A program made the position numbers and the translations under genes. Source: Micromonospora echinaurantiaca (GTDB taxonomy: Bacteria; Actinomycetota; Actinomycetes; Mycobacteriales; Micromonosporaceae). From it: a stretch of 64,000 nt of DNA. The notes below the pieces were generated by a model that saw only the letters and a list, made by a program, of their open reading frames with translations, had not been told where the DNA came from and made no database searches. Below are positions 47,539 to 56,965 of the stretch, piece by piece. The DNA lies in the NCBI RefSeq assembly GCF_900090235.1, contig NZ_LT607750.1, forward strand, positions 4,207,001-4,271,000, written 5' to 3'. Position 1 is the stretch's first letter. Every line of letters starts with the position of its first letter.

Positions 47539-50028
47539 TCAGTCGCGCTCGATCTGGTGGCCGATGACGGTGGGGCCGAGCATGACGGCGAAGCCGGAGC
47601 CGTCACGGCGCGGGTCGGCCGCCGGCAACTCGACCGGCTCGCCGTTGACGGTGGCGCCCACCGGGCGCGGGCCGACCCAGGCGACCACCACGTCGGTCTC
47701 GCCCTTGAGGAACCGCTGGGCGCGCACCCCGCCGGTCGCCCGCCCCTTCGCCGGGTACGCCTTGAACGGCGTCACCTTCACCGTGGCGCCGGTGGAGGTG
47801 ACCACCATCGGCTCACCGTGCTTCGGGTCGTCGGTGCGGACCGCGCCGAAGAACACCACCCGAGCGCCGGCCGGCAGGTTGATGCCGGCCATGCCGCCAC
47901 CCTTGAGGCCCTGCGGGCGCACCAGCCCGGCGGAGAAGCGCAGCAGCGACGCCTCCGAGGTGACGAAGGTGAGCGTCTCGGCCCCGTCGGTGAGCCAGGT
48001 CGCGCCCACCACCTCGTCGCCCTCGCGCAGCCCGATCACCTCGAACTCGTCCGAGCGGACCGGCCAGTCCGGCGCGCAGACCTTCACCACGCCCTGCCGG
48101 GTGCCCAGTGCCAGCCCCGGCGAGCCCTCGGCGGTCGGGCCGAGCGGCGCCAGGCCGACCACCGTCTCGCCGGCCGCCAGCGGCACCAGCTCGGCGGCCG
48201 ACATGCCGCCGCGCAGCGACACCGTGCCGGCCTGCTCGGGCAGCACCGGCAGCGGCAGCACATCGATCTTGAACGCCCGGCCGGCGCTGGTCACCAGCAG
48301 CACCCGGCCTCGGGCCGTGGTATGCACGACGGCGCGTACCGCGTCGTGCTTGACCCGGCCGTGCCGCCGCCGCCCCTCGGCGGCCTCCTCCGACTCGGCA
48401 GCGGTCCGGGCGACCAGCCCGGTCGCGGAGAGGATCACCTGGCACGGATCGTCGGCCACCTCCAGCGGACCCGCCGGCGCGGACGCGGCCAGCACCTCCT
48501 TGAGGTCGCCGTCGACCAGGGTGGTACGCCGGGCGGTGCCGAACTGTTTCACCACCGCGGCCAACTCGTCGGAGACGAGCTTCCTGAGCACCTTCGGGTC
48601 GTCGAGGATCCGGGACAGCTCGGCGATCTCGGCGCGCAGCTTCTCCTGCTCGGCCTCCAGCTCGATCCGGTCGTACTTGGTCAGCCGGCGCAGCGGAGTG
48701 TCCAGGATGTAGGTCGCCTGGATCTCGGAGAGCTTGAACTTCTGCATCAGCCCGTCCTTGGCCGCCTGCGCGTCCTCGCTGGCCCGGATCAGCTTGACCA
48801 CCTTGTCGATGTCGAGCAGCGCGATCAGCAGCCCGTCGACCAGGTGCAGCCGCTCCTCGCGCTTGCGCCGCCGGTACGAGCTGCGCCGGGTCACCACCTC
48901 GTAGCGGTGCGCCAGGAAGACCTCCAGCAGCGCCTTCAGCCCGAGGGTCCGCGGCTGCCCGTCGACCAGCACCAGGTTGTTGACGCCGAAGGACTGCTCC
49001 AACGGGGTGAGCCGGTAGAGGTCGGCGAGCAGGGCCTGCGGGTTCACGCCGACCTTGCACTCGATGACCAGCCGGGTGCCGCTCTCCCGGTCGGTGAGGT
49101 CCTTGACGTCGGCGATGCCGGTGAGCCGCTTGGTCTTGGTGACCTCGTTGGTGATCGCCGCGATGACCTTCTCGGCGCCCACGCCGTACGGCAGCTCGAC
49201 CACGGTGATCGCCTGCCGGCCCCGGCTGCCCTCCAGCGGGCCGATCTCCACCTTGCCGCGCATCCGCACCACGCCGCGCCCGGTCTCGTACGCCCGGCGC
49301 ACCTCGTCCAGGCCGAGCAGCAGGCCGCCGGTGGGCAGGTCGGGGCCGGGCACGAACTCCATCAGCTTGTCGAGCGTGGCGTCCGGGTGGTTGATCAGCC
49401 AGCGGGCGGCCTGGACCACCTCGCCGAGGTTGTGCGGGATCATGTTCGTCGCCATCCCGACCGCGATCCCGGACGCGCCGTTGACCAGCAGGTTGGGGAA
49501 GGCGGCGGGCAGCACGGTGGGCTGGGTCAGCGAGCCGTCGTAGTTCGGCTCGACGTCGACGGTGTCCTCGCCCAGCTCGCCGACGAGCAGCATCGCCTCG
49601 CGGGACAACCGACACTCGGTGTAACGCGCCGCGGCCGGTCCGTCGTCTGGAGATCCAAAGTTGCCGTGCCCGTCGATGAGCGGCACGTTCAGGGAGAAGT
49701 CCTGGGCCAGCCGGACCATCGCGTCGTAGATTGCCGTATCCCCGTGCGGGTGGTAGCGACCCATCACGTCGCCGACCACCCGAGCGGACTTGACATGCGC
49801 CCGGTCCGGGCGGAACCCGGAGTCGTACATCGACCAGAGGATGCGCCGGTGCACCGGCTTGAGGCCGTCGCGGGCGTCCGGCAGGGCGCGGGAGTGGATC
49901 ACCGAGAAGGCGTACTCCAGGTAGGAGTCGGAGACCTCGGCGACCAGCGAGTTGTCGATGACCCGAGCGCCGGCCTGGTCGAAGGCGGACAGGTCCACCT
50001 TGGCGCGGTCTTCCTTGCGGCGTGCCAT
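47539..50028 (-). CDS. parC: DNA topoisomerase IV subunit A (ParC/GyrA type)
   Basis: 829 aa. Type IIA A-subunit: HSRALPDARDGLKPVHRRI, HPHGDTAIYDAMVRLAQ, the catalytic Tyr Y136 in AARYTECRLS, a coiled-coil tower, and a C-terminal beta-pinwheel. In the quinolone-determining region, Thr98 stands where E. coli GyrA has Ser83, and Asp102 where it has Asp87. The C-terminal domain lacks an obvious GyrA box, and the gene pairs with a B subunit located at 50061 rather than with gyrB next to recF, so ParC is more likely than GyrA. It decatenates or relaxes DNA with ParE. Confidence 0.9.
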   Translation of the reverse strand: MARRKEDRAKVDLSAFDQAGARVIDNSLVAEVSDSYLEYAFSVIHSRALPDARDGLKPVHRRILWSMYDSGFRPDRAHVKSARVVGDVMGRYHPHGDTAIYDAMVRLAQDFSLNVPLIDGHGNFGSPDDGPAAARYTECRLSREAMLLVGELGEDTVDVEPNYDGSLTQPTVLPAAFPNLLVNGASGIAVGMATNMIPHNLGEVVQAARWLINHPDATLDKLMEFVPGPDLPTGGLLLGLDEVRRAYETGRGVVRMRGKVEIGPLEGSRGRQAITVVELPYGVGAEKVIAAITNEVTKTKRLTGIADVKDLTDRESGTRLVIECKVGVNPQALLADLYRLTPLEQSFGVNNLVLVDGQPRTLGLKALLEVFLAHRYEVVTRRSSYRRRKREERLHLVDGLLIALLDIDKVVKLIRASEDAQAAKDGLMQKFKLSEIQATYILDTPLRRLTKYDRIELEAEQEKLRAEIAELSRILDDPKVLRKLVSDELAAVVKQFGTARRTTLVDGDLKEVLAASAPAGPLEVADDPCQVILSATGLVARTAAESEEAAEGRRRHGRVKHDAVRAVVHTTARGRVLLVTSAGRAFKIDVLPLPVLPEQAGTVSLRGGMSAAELVPLAAGETVVGLAPLGPTAEGSPGLALGTRQGVVKVCAPDWPVRSDEFEVIGLREGDEVVGATWLTDGAETLTFVTSEASLLRFSAGLVRPQGLKGGGMAGINLPAGARVVFFGAVRTDDPKHGEPMVVTSTGATVKVTPFKAYPAKGRATGGVRAQRFLKGETDVVVAWVGPRPVGATVNGEPVELPAADPRRDGSGFAVMLGPTVIGHQIERD

Positions 50029-50060
50029 GAGTCAGCTTTCCCCTCGAACGAACCCGGTGC

Positions 50061-52118
50061 TCATGCGTCGATCGCCTCTCGGTCGACCAGGTCGGCCGAG
50101 TCGATCAGCCAGTTGCGGCGCGGCTCGACCTTCTCCCCCATCAGCAGCTCAAGGATCCGCTCGGCGGCGTCCACGTCGTCGAGGGTGATCCGGCGGACCG
50201 ACCGGGTGGCCGGGTTCATGGTGGTCTCCCACAACTCGTCGGCGTCCATCTCGCCGAGACCCTTGAACCGCGGGATCGGGGTGACGATCTGCTTGCCGGC
50301 CTTCTCCAGCCGGCGGACCGTCGCCGCCATCTCGGCCTGGGTGTAGGTGTAGAACGTCTCCGGGTTGCGCCCCTTGGTGGTGATCTTGTGCAGGGGCGGC
50401 ATCGCGGCGTAGAGCCGGCCGGCCTCGATCAGCGGCCGCATGTAGCGGGCGAAGAGCGTGATCAGCAGCGTCCGGATGTGCGCGCCGTCCACGTCGGCGT
50501 CCGCCATGATCAGCACGCGGCCGTAGCGCATGGCGGGCAGGTCGAAGGTACGCCCGGAGCCGGCGCCGAGCACCTGCACGATGGCAGCGCACTCGGCGTT
50601 GTCGAGCACCTGCTGGAGGTTGGCCTTCTGCACGTTGAGGATCTTGCCCCGGATGGGCAGCAGGGCCTGGTACTCGGCGGACCGGGCGAGGCGGCCGGTG
50701 CCCAGCGCGCTGTCACCCTCCACGATGAACAGCTCGCTGCGCTCGATCCCCGCGGCGCGGCAGTCGACCAGCTTGGCCGGCATCGACGCGCCCTCCAGGG
50801 CGGTCTTGCGCCGCGCGGCGTCCTTCTGCTGCTTCTGGGTCAGCCGCACCCGGGCCGCGTCGACGATCTTCTGCAGGACCGTACGCGCCTCGGTCTTCGT
50901 CTTCCGGTCTTCCAGCCAGGCCTTCAGGTGCTGCTCGACCAGCGACTGGATCACCTTGGTGATGCCGGCGGTGGAGAGTTCGTCCTTGGTCTGCGAGGTG
51001 AACTGCGGCTCGGGGATCCGCACGTGCACCACCGCGGTCATCCCCTCCAGGACGTCGTCCAGGGTGGGCGGATCCTCCTTGGCCTTGAGCAGGCCCCGGG
51101 CGTTGCGGACGGCGTCGGCGAGGGTACGCGCCAGGGCGCGCTCGAAGCCCTTGCGGTGGGTGCCGCCGTGCGCGTTGCGGATGGTGTTGGTGAAGCACTC
51201 GACGGTGCGCTCGTAGCCGGTGCCCCAGCGGAAGGCCACCTCGATCTCGGCCCGGCGCTGGACGTTGGACTGCATCACGCCGTTGGCGTCGGCGGCGTTC
51301 TCCCGGTAGCTGCCCTCGCCGGTGACCAGCAGGGTGCCGGAGACCGGGCGGTCGCCGGCCGGGGCGAGGAACTCCACCATGTCGGTCAGCCCGTTGGGGA
51401 AGTGGAAGCGCTCCTCGGTCGACTCCGCGCCGGTGTGGTCGCGCAGCAGGTAGCTCACCCCGGGGACCAGGAAGGCGGTGTTGCGCAGCTTCATCCGCAC
51501 GGCCTCGGCGTCCAGGGCCGCGCCGGTCTCGAAGTAGCGGGGGTCGTGCCAGTAGCGGATGGAGGTGCCGGTGCGCTGGCCGCGCTTCATCGCGCCGACG
51601 ACCTGGAGCCCCGGGCCGGCGGTGAACGGCGCGTCCGGCCCATCGCCGTCGAAGATCCCCGGCACGCCGTGCCGGAACGACATCGCGTGGACCTTGCCGC
51701 CCCGGCGGACCGTGACGTCGAACCGGCGGGAGAGCGCGTTGACCGCCGAGGCGCCCACGCCGTGCAGGCCGCCGGAGGTCTTGTAGCCGGAGCCGCCGAA
51801 CTTGCCGCCGGCGTGCAGTCGGGTGAGTACCAGCTCGACGCCGGAGAGGCCGGAGCGGGCGTGCACGTCGGTGGGGATGCCCCGGCCGTCGTCGTCGACC
51901 TGCACCGAGCCGTCGGCGTGCAGCGTCACCTCGACCTTGCGGGCGTGACCGGCGACACCCTCGTCGGTGGCGTTGTCGAGAATCTCGTTGACGAGGTGAC
52001 CCACGCCACGGCTGTCGGTGGAGCCGATGTACATGCCGGGCCGCTTGCGGACGGCGTCCAGCCCCTCGAGGTGCGTGAGGTCGTCGGCCCCGTACAGGGT
52101 CTCAGGCTCTGCGGTCAA
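50061..52118 (-). CDS. parE: DNA topoisomerase IV subunit B (ParE/GyrB type)
   Basis: 685 aa. GHKL ATPase: E45 and N49 in NEILDNATDEG, DGRGIP, GGLHGVGASAVNALS; TOPRIM: EGDSALGTGR, PIRGKILNV, DADVDGAHI. Length and the parC neighbour 32 bp downstream indicate ParE. TTG 52118 has GGAG 9 nt upstream; it is the start that suits the usual N-terminus. Promoter: a TAGGCT -10 candidate lies upstream in 52190-52200. Confidence 0.9.
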   Translation of the reverse strand: MTAEPETLYGADDLTHLEGLDAVRKRPGMYIGSTDSRGVGHLVNEILDNATDEGVAGHARKVEVTLHADGSVQVDDDGRGIPTDVHARSGLSGVELVLTRLHAGGKFGGSGYKTSGGLHGVGASAVNALSRRFDVTVRRGGKVHAMSFRHGVPGIFDGDGPDAPFTAGPGLQVVGAMKRGQRTGTSIRYWHDPRYFETGAALDAEAVRMKLRNTAFLVPGVSYLLRDHTGAESTEERFHFPNGLTDMVEFLAPAGDRPVSGTLLVTGEGSYRENAADANGVMQSNVQRRAEIEVAFRWGTGYERTVECFTNTIRNAHGGTHRKGFERALARTLADAVRNARGLLKAKEDPPTLDDVLEGMTAVVHVRIPEPQFTSQTKDELSTAGITKVIQSLVEQHLKAWLEDRKTKTEARTVLQKIVDAARVRLTQKQQKDAARRKTALEGASMPAKLVDCRAAGIERSELFIVEGDSALGTGRLARSAEYQALLPIRGKILNVQKANLQQVLDNAECAAIVQVLGAGSGRTFDLPAMRYGRVLIMADADVDGAHIRTLLITLFARYMRPLIEAGRLYAAMPPLHKITTKGRNPETFYTYTQAEMAATVRRLEKAGKQIVTPIPRFKGLGEMDADELWETTMNPATRSVRRITLDDVDAAERILELLMGEKVEPRRNWLIDSADLVDREAIDA

Positions 52119-52585
52119 CTGGTCGTACTCCCAGGTCTCGGCGGTGTGGTGCCGCTCACCGGCGAACGTCGCCCCCGTCGCGTCGCGCCGGAGCGAGCCT
52201 AGCCCGCTGCTCCGACAACGCCGTGGCACCCCGCGCGACCCGCCGGCAGGCGGGGGCGCGGTCCGGCCGGAACGCCCGGAAACGTCGTCCGGGGCGGGGC
52301 CGCAACGCATCGGTGCTCCGGCGGGTGCAACACCGGCGGCCCCGACCGGATTCCGCCCCGGCCGGCGGCCAGCCGCGAAACGCCCCGGACCGGACGCACC
52401 GGATGGCCGGGACGGCCGGCACAGGTCGACCGCGACGCCCGACGGGCGGCCCAGGCGGCACGGACCGGCCGCGGCACCCGGCCGGGGACGCCGGAGACAG
52501 GCGGCACCCGACCGACCACCGGGCGCGTGCCGCGCCGCGTTCCACCCGATGCCCCGGTGCCACCCCCGATCGGCTGGGGCGGCGG
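52119..52585. other. Intergenic region upstream of parE
   Basis: 467 bp of very high G+C. The upstream part of the parE promoter (TAGGCT near 52196-52201 on the minus strand) is here. Open frames in it have no ribosome binding site or recognisable protein. Nothing else seen. Confidence 0.5.
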
Positions 52586-53314
52586 TCAGCCGCGCCGCAG
52601 CCGGGGGCGGTCGACGTCGGCGTTGTCGACGATCACGTCCACCCGGGGCAACGGGTCCGCATCGGCCAGGTAGTGCCGGTGCGCGGCGAGGTAGCGGTCG
52701 CGGTGCAGCGCCTCCGCCTCCGCCGCGCCGGTCCGCCCGGCGTCCCGGTCCACCCCCCGTCGCACCGACAGCTCGGCCGGCACGTCCAGCCAGATCCGGT
52801 GCTCCCACAGGTCGTCCAGCTCGGGCCGGAACGCGAACACGCCGTCGACGATCGTCACCGCGTCCGGCCCGGCGGTGGTGACCAGCGAGGAGTGGTCGAG
52901 CTGGGTGAGCGGGTCGATCAGGCACAGCACGCAGCGACCCGAGCCGGACGCCCCGGCCGGTTCCAGCAGCAGCCGGCGGATCGCCGCGCAGTCGAAGGCG
53001 TTGCGGTAGTACCCCGGCCCCGACTCGCGGTCGTAGCGGTGCCGCTCCCGCCAGGGGCGCTTGAAGTCGTCCAGGCTGGCCCGGAGCACCGGCCGGCCGG
53101 CCGCGCTGATCCGTACCGCCAGCTCGTGGGCGAAGGTCGTCTTCCCGGCGGCGGTCAGGCCGTCCACGCCGACCCGCAGCCGCCCGGGCCCGAGGGCGAG
53201 GATCCGGCCGGCGATCCGGTCGAGCAGGGCGGCCCGCTCGGCGGTGGTCGACGCCGGTACGGGCTGCTGCCAGGTCGAGACCGAACGGTGCACCGGGGCT
53301 GACGGAACGCTCAT
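52586..53314 (-). CDS. Uridine kinase-like P-loop protein
   Basis: 242 aa. P-loop GVDGLTAAGKTT at 49-60, LDDFKRPWRERHRYDRESGPGYY, the family nucleoside-site region, and Walker-B-like IVDGVFAF. Similar to uridine kinase/phosphoribulokinase-like proteins, so it probably phosphorylates a nucleoside or related small molecule; substrate uncertain. ATG 53314. Divergent from the SGNH hydrolase. Confidence 0.82.
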   Translation of the reverse strand: MSVPSAPVHRSVSTWQQPVPASTTAERAALLDRIAGRILALGPGRLRVGVDGLTAAGKTTFAHELAVRISAAGRPVLRASLDDFKRPWRERHRYDRESGPGYYRNAFDCAAIRRLLLEPAGASGSGRCVLCLIDPLTQLDHSSLVTTAGPDAVTIVDGVFAFRPELDDLWEHRIWLDVPAELSVRRGVDRDAGRTGAAEAEALHRDRYLAAHRHYLADADPLPRVDVIVDNADVDRPRLRRG

Positions 53315-53413
53315 CGAATGATCATGCTACCGCCATTGACGGCTGTCACACCGAGGTGATCTGATCGCGCCCTCGGAGAATCTTTCATATTTCGATCGTT
53401 GGATGGGGGACCC

Positions 53414-54673
53414 ATGTCCAGGTTCCGTCGTACCGTCGTCGCGGTCGCGCTGGCCGCCGCCACGGCGGCGCTCGCCACCGCCGTGGCGCCGCCCGCGCCC
53501 GCCTCGGCGGCCCTGCCCACCGCGGCCGTCGCGCTCGGCGACAGCTTCATCAGCGGCGAGGGCGCCGGCGCGTACGCCCCCGTGGTCGACGTCAACGGCG
53601 TCGCGCAGGGCTTCCCCGGCTGGACCGCGCCGAACAGCAACGCGTTCTTCTGCCACCGCTCGGCGAACGCCTCGCTGCACCGGGCCACCCTGCCGGGCAT
53701 CCAGGACCGGTTCAACCTCGCCTGCTCCGGCGGCCAGCCGCACGACATCGCCACCACCTCCTCGGCCCGGGCGAACGGCCGGCAGGTGGCCGCGCAGCTC
53801 GACCAGCTCCGCGCGGTCGGGCGTACCCACGACATCGACCTGGTGCTGCTCGGGCTCGGTTCCAACAACAGCTCGTTCACCTTCGGTGACGTCGCCGAGA
53901 AGTGCGCCAACCGGTTCATCGCGGACGCCTGGACCGGCTGGTGGGAGTTCTGGGCGTACCTGGGCGGGCCGGTCGAGCAGGAGCCGTGCACGGACGCCGA
54001 CCTGGCCACCGCCGCGCAGTGGAGCGCCGCGACCGCGGAGACCACCACGGCCGTACGCCAGCTGCTGGCCACCCTGCGCGAGATCGACGCCGACGGGCAG
54101 CACCGGGTGGTGTTCCAGGACTACACCAACCCGTTGCCGTTCGACCTCGACCCGACGTTCCACTCGGAGGACAGCCGGGACGACACCCGGGACAAGTTCC
54201 GCGCCCTCGGCGCCGAGCGGTACGCGGCCGGCTGCCCGATCCACCGGGCCAGCCTGCTGCCCGGCCACCGCTTCTCGCAGGGCCTCGGCACCCTGGTGCG
54301 GTCCACCCGGGACACCCTGGCCGCCGAGTTCCCCGGCGCCGACCTGGTCTACCTCAACGTGCAGCGGGCCTTCGACGGCGCCCGGCTCTGCGAGTCGGCG
54401 GCCAGCCCGACCGGCGCGCTGGCCACCCCGATCCGGCTCCAGGACTCCCCGCCGAACGGCGTCTTCGTCACCAGCCTGGCCGGCAAGGACAAGATCGCCA
54501 TCCAGCGGATCGCCAACACCTGCGTGTCGTACTTCCAGACCTGTCAGGAGTCGTGGCACCCGAACGCGGCCGGGCACCAGGTGCTCGGGCAGTGCCTGGG
54601 CGGCGCCGCCGCCACCAGCGCCCGCGCGGTGGCCTGCGTCCGCGCGAGCAACGGGTCGATCACCGTCTCCTGA
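53414..54673 (+). CDS. Secreted SGNH/GDSL hydrolase
   Basis: 419 aa. Signal peptide with cleavage after about residue 32 (APASA/AL). GDSF with catalytic S44, GLGSNNSSF (block III) and the SWHPNAAGH Asp/His-type end motif (here Trp-His-Pro). An extracellular esterase or lipase type; it may deacylate cell-surface polymers. ATG 53414 has GGGGGA upstream. Followed by two hairpins at 54680-54703 and 54708-54739. Confidence 0.88.
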   Translation: MSRFRRTVVAVALAAATAALATAVAPPAPASAALPTAAVALGDSFISGEGAGAYAPVVDVNGVAQGFPGWTAPNSNAFFCHRSANASLHRATLPGIQDRFNLACSGGQPHDIATTSSARANGRQVAAQLDQLRAVGRTHDIDLVLLGLGSNNSSFTFGDVAEKCANRFIADAWTGWWEFWAYLGGPVEQEPCTDADLATAAQWSAATAETTTAVRQLLATLREIDADGQHRVVFQDYTNPLPFDLDPTFHSEDSRDDTRDKFRALGAERYAAGCPIHRASLLPGHRFSQGLGTLVRSTRDTLAAEFPGADLVYLNVQRAFDGARLCESAASPTGALATPIRLQDSPPNGVFVTSLAGKDKIAIQRIANTCVSYFQTCQESWHPNAAGHQVLGQCLGGAAATSARAVACVRASNGSITVS

Positions 54674-54679
54674 CCCCCG

Positions 54680-54739
54680 CCGCGCCTGGGCCCGCAGGCG
54701 CGGCAACGACGAGGCCCCGCCGCTCGGCGGGGCCTCGTC
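54680..54739. terminator. Double hairpin after SGNH hydrolase
   Basis: A 9-bp stem (54680-54688/54695-54703) is followed by a perfect 15-bp stem with a 2-nt gap (54708-54722/54725-54739). It lies after the hydrolase stop and before the convergent NsrR-like gene, so terminates one or both. Confidence 0.82.
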
Positions 54740-54888
54740 CGTGCGGGCGTCCGCCGGGTGGAGCGGCGGACCGCGCGCGGTTGGCGGCTCGACCGGGCGC
54801 CCGGCCGAGGGGCGGCGCCACCTGTGCGGTCCGCCGGGACGCCGGCCCCGCCGGCGCTGCCGGTCGGGAGATCGCTTGCCGGGACGAC

Positions 54889-55422
54889 CTACCGCTCGGC
54901 TGCCTCGGCCGCGGCGCACGCCGCCGGGACGGTGCCGGCCGACCGCGGGGCGACCGGCGCGACCGGCGCGGCCGGTGCCGGGTCGACGGGCGCGGCCGGT
55001 GGCGCGCCGAGGGCGAGCAGGATCGGGCCGGCCGGCCCGGTGACGAGGTCGTCGAGGCGTACGCCGTCGAGCACGGCGAGGAAGGCCTGCTGGGCGCGGC
55101 GCAGCTCGGCGCGCAGCTGGCAGGCCGCCCGCAGCGGGCAGGGCGGCGCGTCGCAGCCGACCACCTCGTCCTCGCCCTCGAACGCCCGGACGACCTGCCC
55201 CACGGTGAGCTGCCCGCCGCCCTCGGCGAACGCCACCCCGCCGGACCGGCCCCGGATGGTGACCAGCACGCCGAGCCGCTGCAACCGCTGGACCAGCTTC
55301 GCCACGTGGTTGCGCGGCAGCGCCAACTGCCCGGCCAGCTCGTCCACCGTCGTTCGGCGCCCCGCCGCGGCGGCGGCCATGGCGATCCGCAGCGCCATGT
55401 CGGTCGACCGGTTGAGCCTCAC
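54889..55422 (-). CDS. nsrR: Rrf2 family regulator, NsrR-like
   Basis: 177 aa. Rrf2 winged helix (TDMALRIAMAAAA, VDELAGQLALPRNHVAKLVQRLQRLG, RGRSGG) and three Cys C90, C95 and C101 in CDAPPCPLRAAC, the iron-sulphur ligand set of NsrR. C-terminal Ala/Pro tail. NsrR senses nitric oxide and represses hmp. It is divergent from the hmp gene, and an NsrR-like operator lies in between (55518-55540). GTG start. Confidence 0.85.
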   Translation of the reverse strand: MRLNRSTDMALRIAMAAAAAGRRTTVDELAGQLALPRNHVAKLVQRLQRLGVLVTIRGRSGGVAFAEGGGQLTVGQVVRAFEGEDEVVGCDAPPCPLRAACQLRAELRRAQQAFLAVLDGVRLDDLVTGPAGPILLALGAPPAAPVDPAPAAPVAPVAPRSAGTVPAACAAAEAAER

Positions 55423-55517
55423 CCACCCGACCCTAGCCAGCGCCGCCGACGCCGGCCACGGCCGGCCGGGCCGGGAGTGTGATCCGGGCGACCAGCGACC
55501 CGGGACCTTCGGCCCTG

Positions 55518-55540
55518 AAGAGGTATCTCAACTGCTTGTT
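55518..55540 (+). promoter_or_regulatory. NsrR-like operator upstream of hmp
   Basis: The 23-bp segment beginning AAGAGGTATCTCAAC aligns with the E. coli NsrR consensus (AAGATGCATTT then AAAATACATCTT) at about 15 of 23 positions, including the outer AAGA and TT arms and the spacing. It is 45 bp upstream of the hmp start, next to the divergent NsrR-like gene. Confidence 0.6.
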
Positions 55541-55584
55541 TAGCTGGCCGGGCCCGAACGGCTCATCGGAGAAGGAGACAACTC

Positions 55585-56805
55585 GTGCTCACCGAGTCCT
55601 CAGCAGCAGTGGTGACGGCGACCCTGCCCGCCGTCCAGGCGCACGGGGAGGCGATCACCCACCGGTTCTACCGGCGGATGTTCGACGCGCACCCGGAACT
55701 GCTGGACCTGTTCAACCGGGGCAACCAGGCCACCGGGGCGCAGCAGGCGGCGCTGGCCGGCGCGGTGGTGGCGTACGCCGGGCACCTGACCGGCGGTTCC
55801 AAGGTGCCGTGGGGGCCGATCCTGGACCGGATCGCGCACAAGCACGCCTCGCTGGGCATCACCGCCACCCAGTACACGATCGTCGGTCGGCACCTGCTCG
55901 CCGCCGTCGGCGAGGTGCTGGGCGACGCGGTCACCCCGGCGGTCGCGGCGGCCTGGGACGAGGTCTACTGGCTGCTGGCCTGCGAGCTGATCGCCCGGGA
56001 GGCGCGTCTCTACACCCTCGCCGGCCTGGCCGAGGGTGAGTCGGTGTGGCGCGACTGGCGGGTGGCCGACAAGGTCCGGGAGACCCCCGACGTCGTCTCG
56101 TTCGCCGTGGTGCCGGTCGACGGCGGCGCGGTGCCCACCTTCACCCCCGGCCAGTACACGTCGGTCGCGGTCGACCTGGACGGTGGGCGTGGCCAGCAGA
56201 TCCGGCAGTACAGCCTCTCCGGCCGTCCTGGCGCCGACCACTGGCGGATCACCGTCAAGCGGGTACGCGGCACCGACGGCGTCCCCGACGGCATGGTCTC
56301 CACCTTCCTGCACCAGCAGGTGACCGTCGGCGACACCCTCCGGCTCAGCCCGCCGTTCGGCGAGGTCAGCGCGGTCGCCGGGTCCGGACCGCTGCTGCTG
56401 GTCAGCGCGGGCATCGGGCTCACCCCGGCGATGGCCGCGCTGGAGCACCTGGCGGCCACCGAGCCGCAGCGCCCAGTGACGCTGGTGCACGCCGACCGGG
56501 CCGGCACCGCGCACGCCTTCCGCGGCGAGCTGCCGCGGCTGCACGCCGCGCTGCCCAACCTGCGCACCACCCTGTGGTACGAGGAGGTCAGCGACGCCGA
56601 CCTGGCCGGGCCGACCGCCGAGGTGGCCGGTGGCCTGGTCGACCCGGAGCTGATCCCGGTCTCCCCCGACGCGCACGTGCACCTGTGTGGGCCGCTGCCG
56701 TTCATGAACGTGGTCCGCGGTGGCCTGCTGCGCCGCGGCGTCCCGGTCGAGCGGATCGCCTACGAGGTGTTCGGCCCGGGCATGCTCCGCGACGAGCGGG
56801 CCTGA
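55585..56805 (+). CDS. hmp: Flavohaemoprotein (nitric oxide dioxygenase)
   Basis: 406 aa, full-length Hmp: globin domain (1-140) with B10 Tyr29, E7 Gln53 and proximal His85 (E. coli numbering coincides), FAD domain with RQYSLSG, and NAD domain with SAGIGLTPAMAALEHL and CGPLPFM. It detoxifies nitric oxide to nitrate. GTG 55585 follows GGAGAAGGAG. Regulated by the adjacent NsrR-like protein by inference from the operator. Confidence 0.92.
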   Translation: MLTESSAAVVTATLPAVQAHGEAITHRFYRRMFDAHPELLDLFNRGNQATGAQQAALAGAVVAYAGHLTGGSKVPWGPILDRIAHKHASLGITATQYTIVGRHLLAAVGEVLGDAVTPAVAAAWDEVYWLLACELIAREARLYTLAGLAEGESVWRDWRVADKVRETPDVVSFAVVPVDGGAVPTFTPGQYTSVAVDLDGGRGQQIRQYSLSGRPGADHWRITVKRVRGTDGVPDGMVSTFLHQQVTVGDTLRLSPPFGEVSAVAGSGPLLLVSAGIGLTPAMAALEHLAATEPQRPVTLVHADRAGTAHAFRGELPRLHAALPNLRTTLWYEEVSDADLAGPTAEVAGGLVDPELIPVSPDAHVHLCGPLPFMNVVRGGLLRRGVPVERIAYEVFGPGMLRDERA

Positions 56806-56840
56806 CCACCCGATCCGTCCACGAGGGACGGAGCGGCCCA

Positions 56841-56874
56841 GGGGTGCCGGGGCGACGCACCGCCCCGGCGCCCC
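56841..56874. terminator. Hairpin after hmp
   Basis: 14-bp stem (56841-56854 with 56861-56874) with a single G.T pair and a 6-nt loop, 35 nt past the hmp stop. Likely ends the hmp transcript before the carbamoyltransferase operon. Confidence 0.78.
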
Positions 56875-56965
56875 GCCCGGCCTCCGCCTCCGAACTGAGC
56901 GGCGCGTCAGGAGAAGTCGATGATCTAGAGGTTAGGGGGAGAAGCCGAGGGTAGGGACCTTCTCC

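Noticed and set aside
47539..50028. Calling the type IIA A-subunit gene gyrA
   Set aside because: Its B-subunit partner and absence of dnaA/recF neighbours favour topoisomerase IV; without a tree this is not proven.
52156..52563. Open frame upstream of parE on the minus strand
   Set aside because: Arg/Pro/Ala low complexity, no start signal, and it covers the promoter side of parE.
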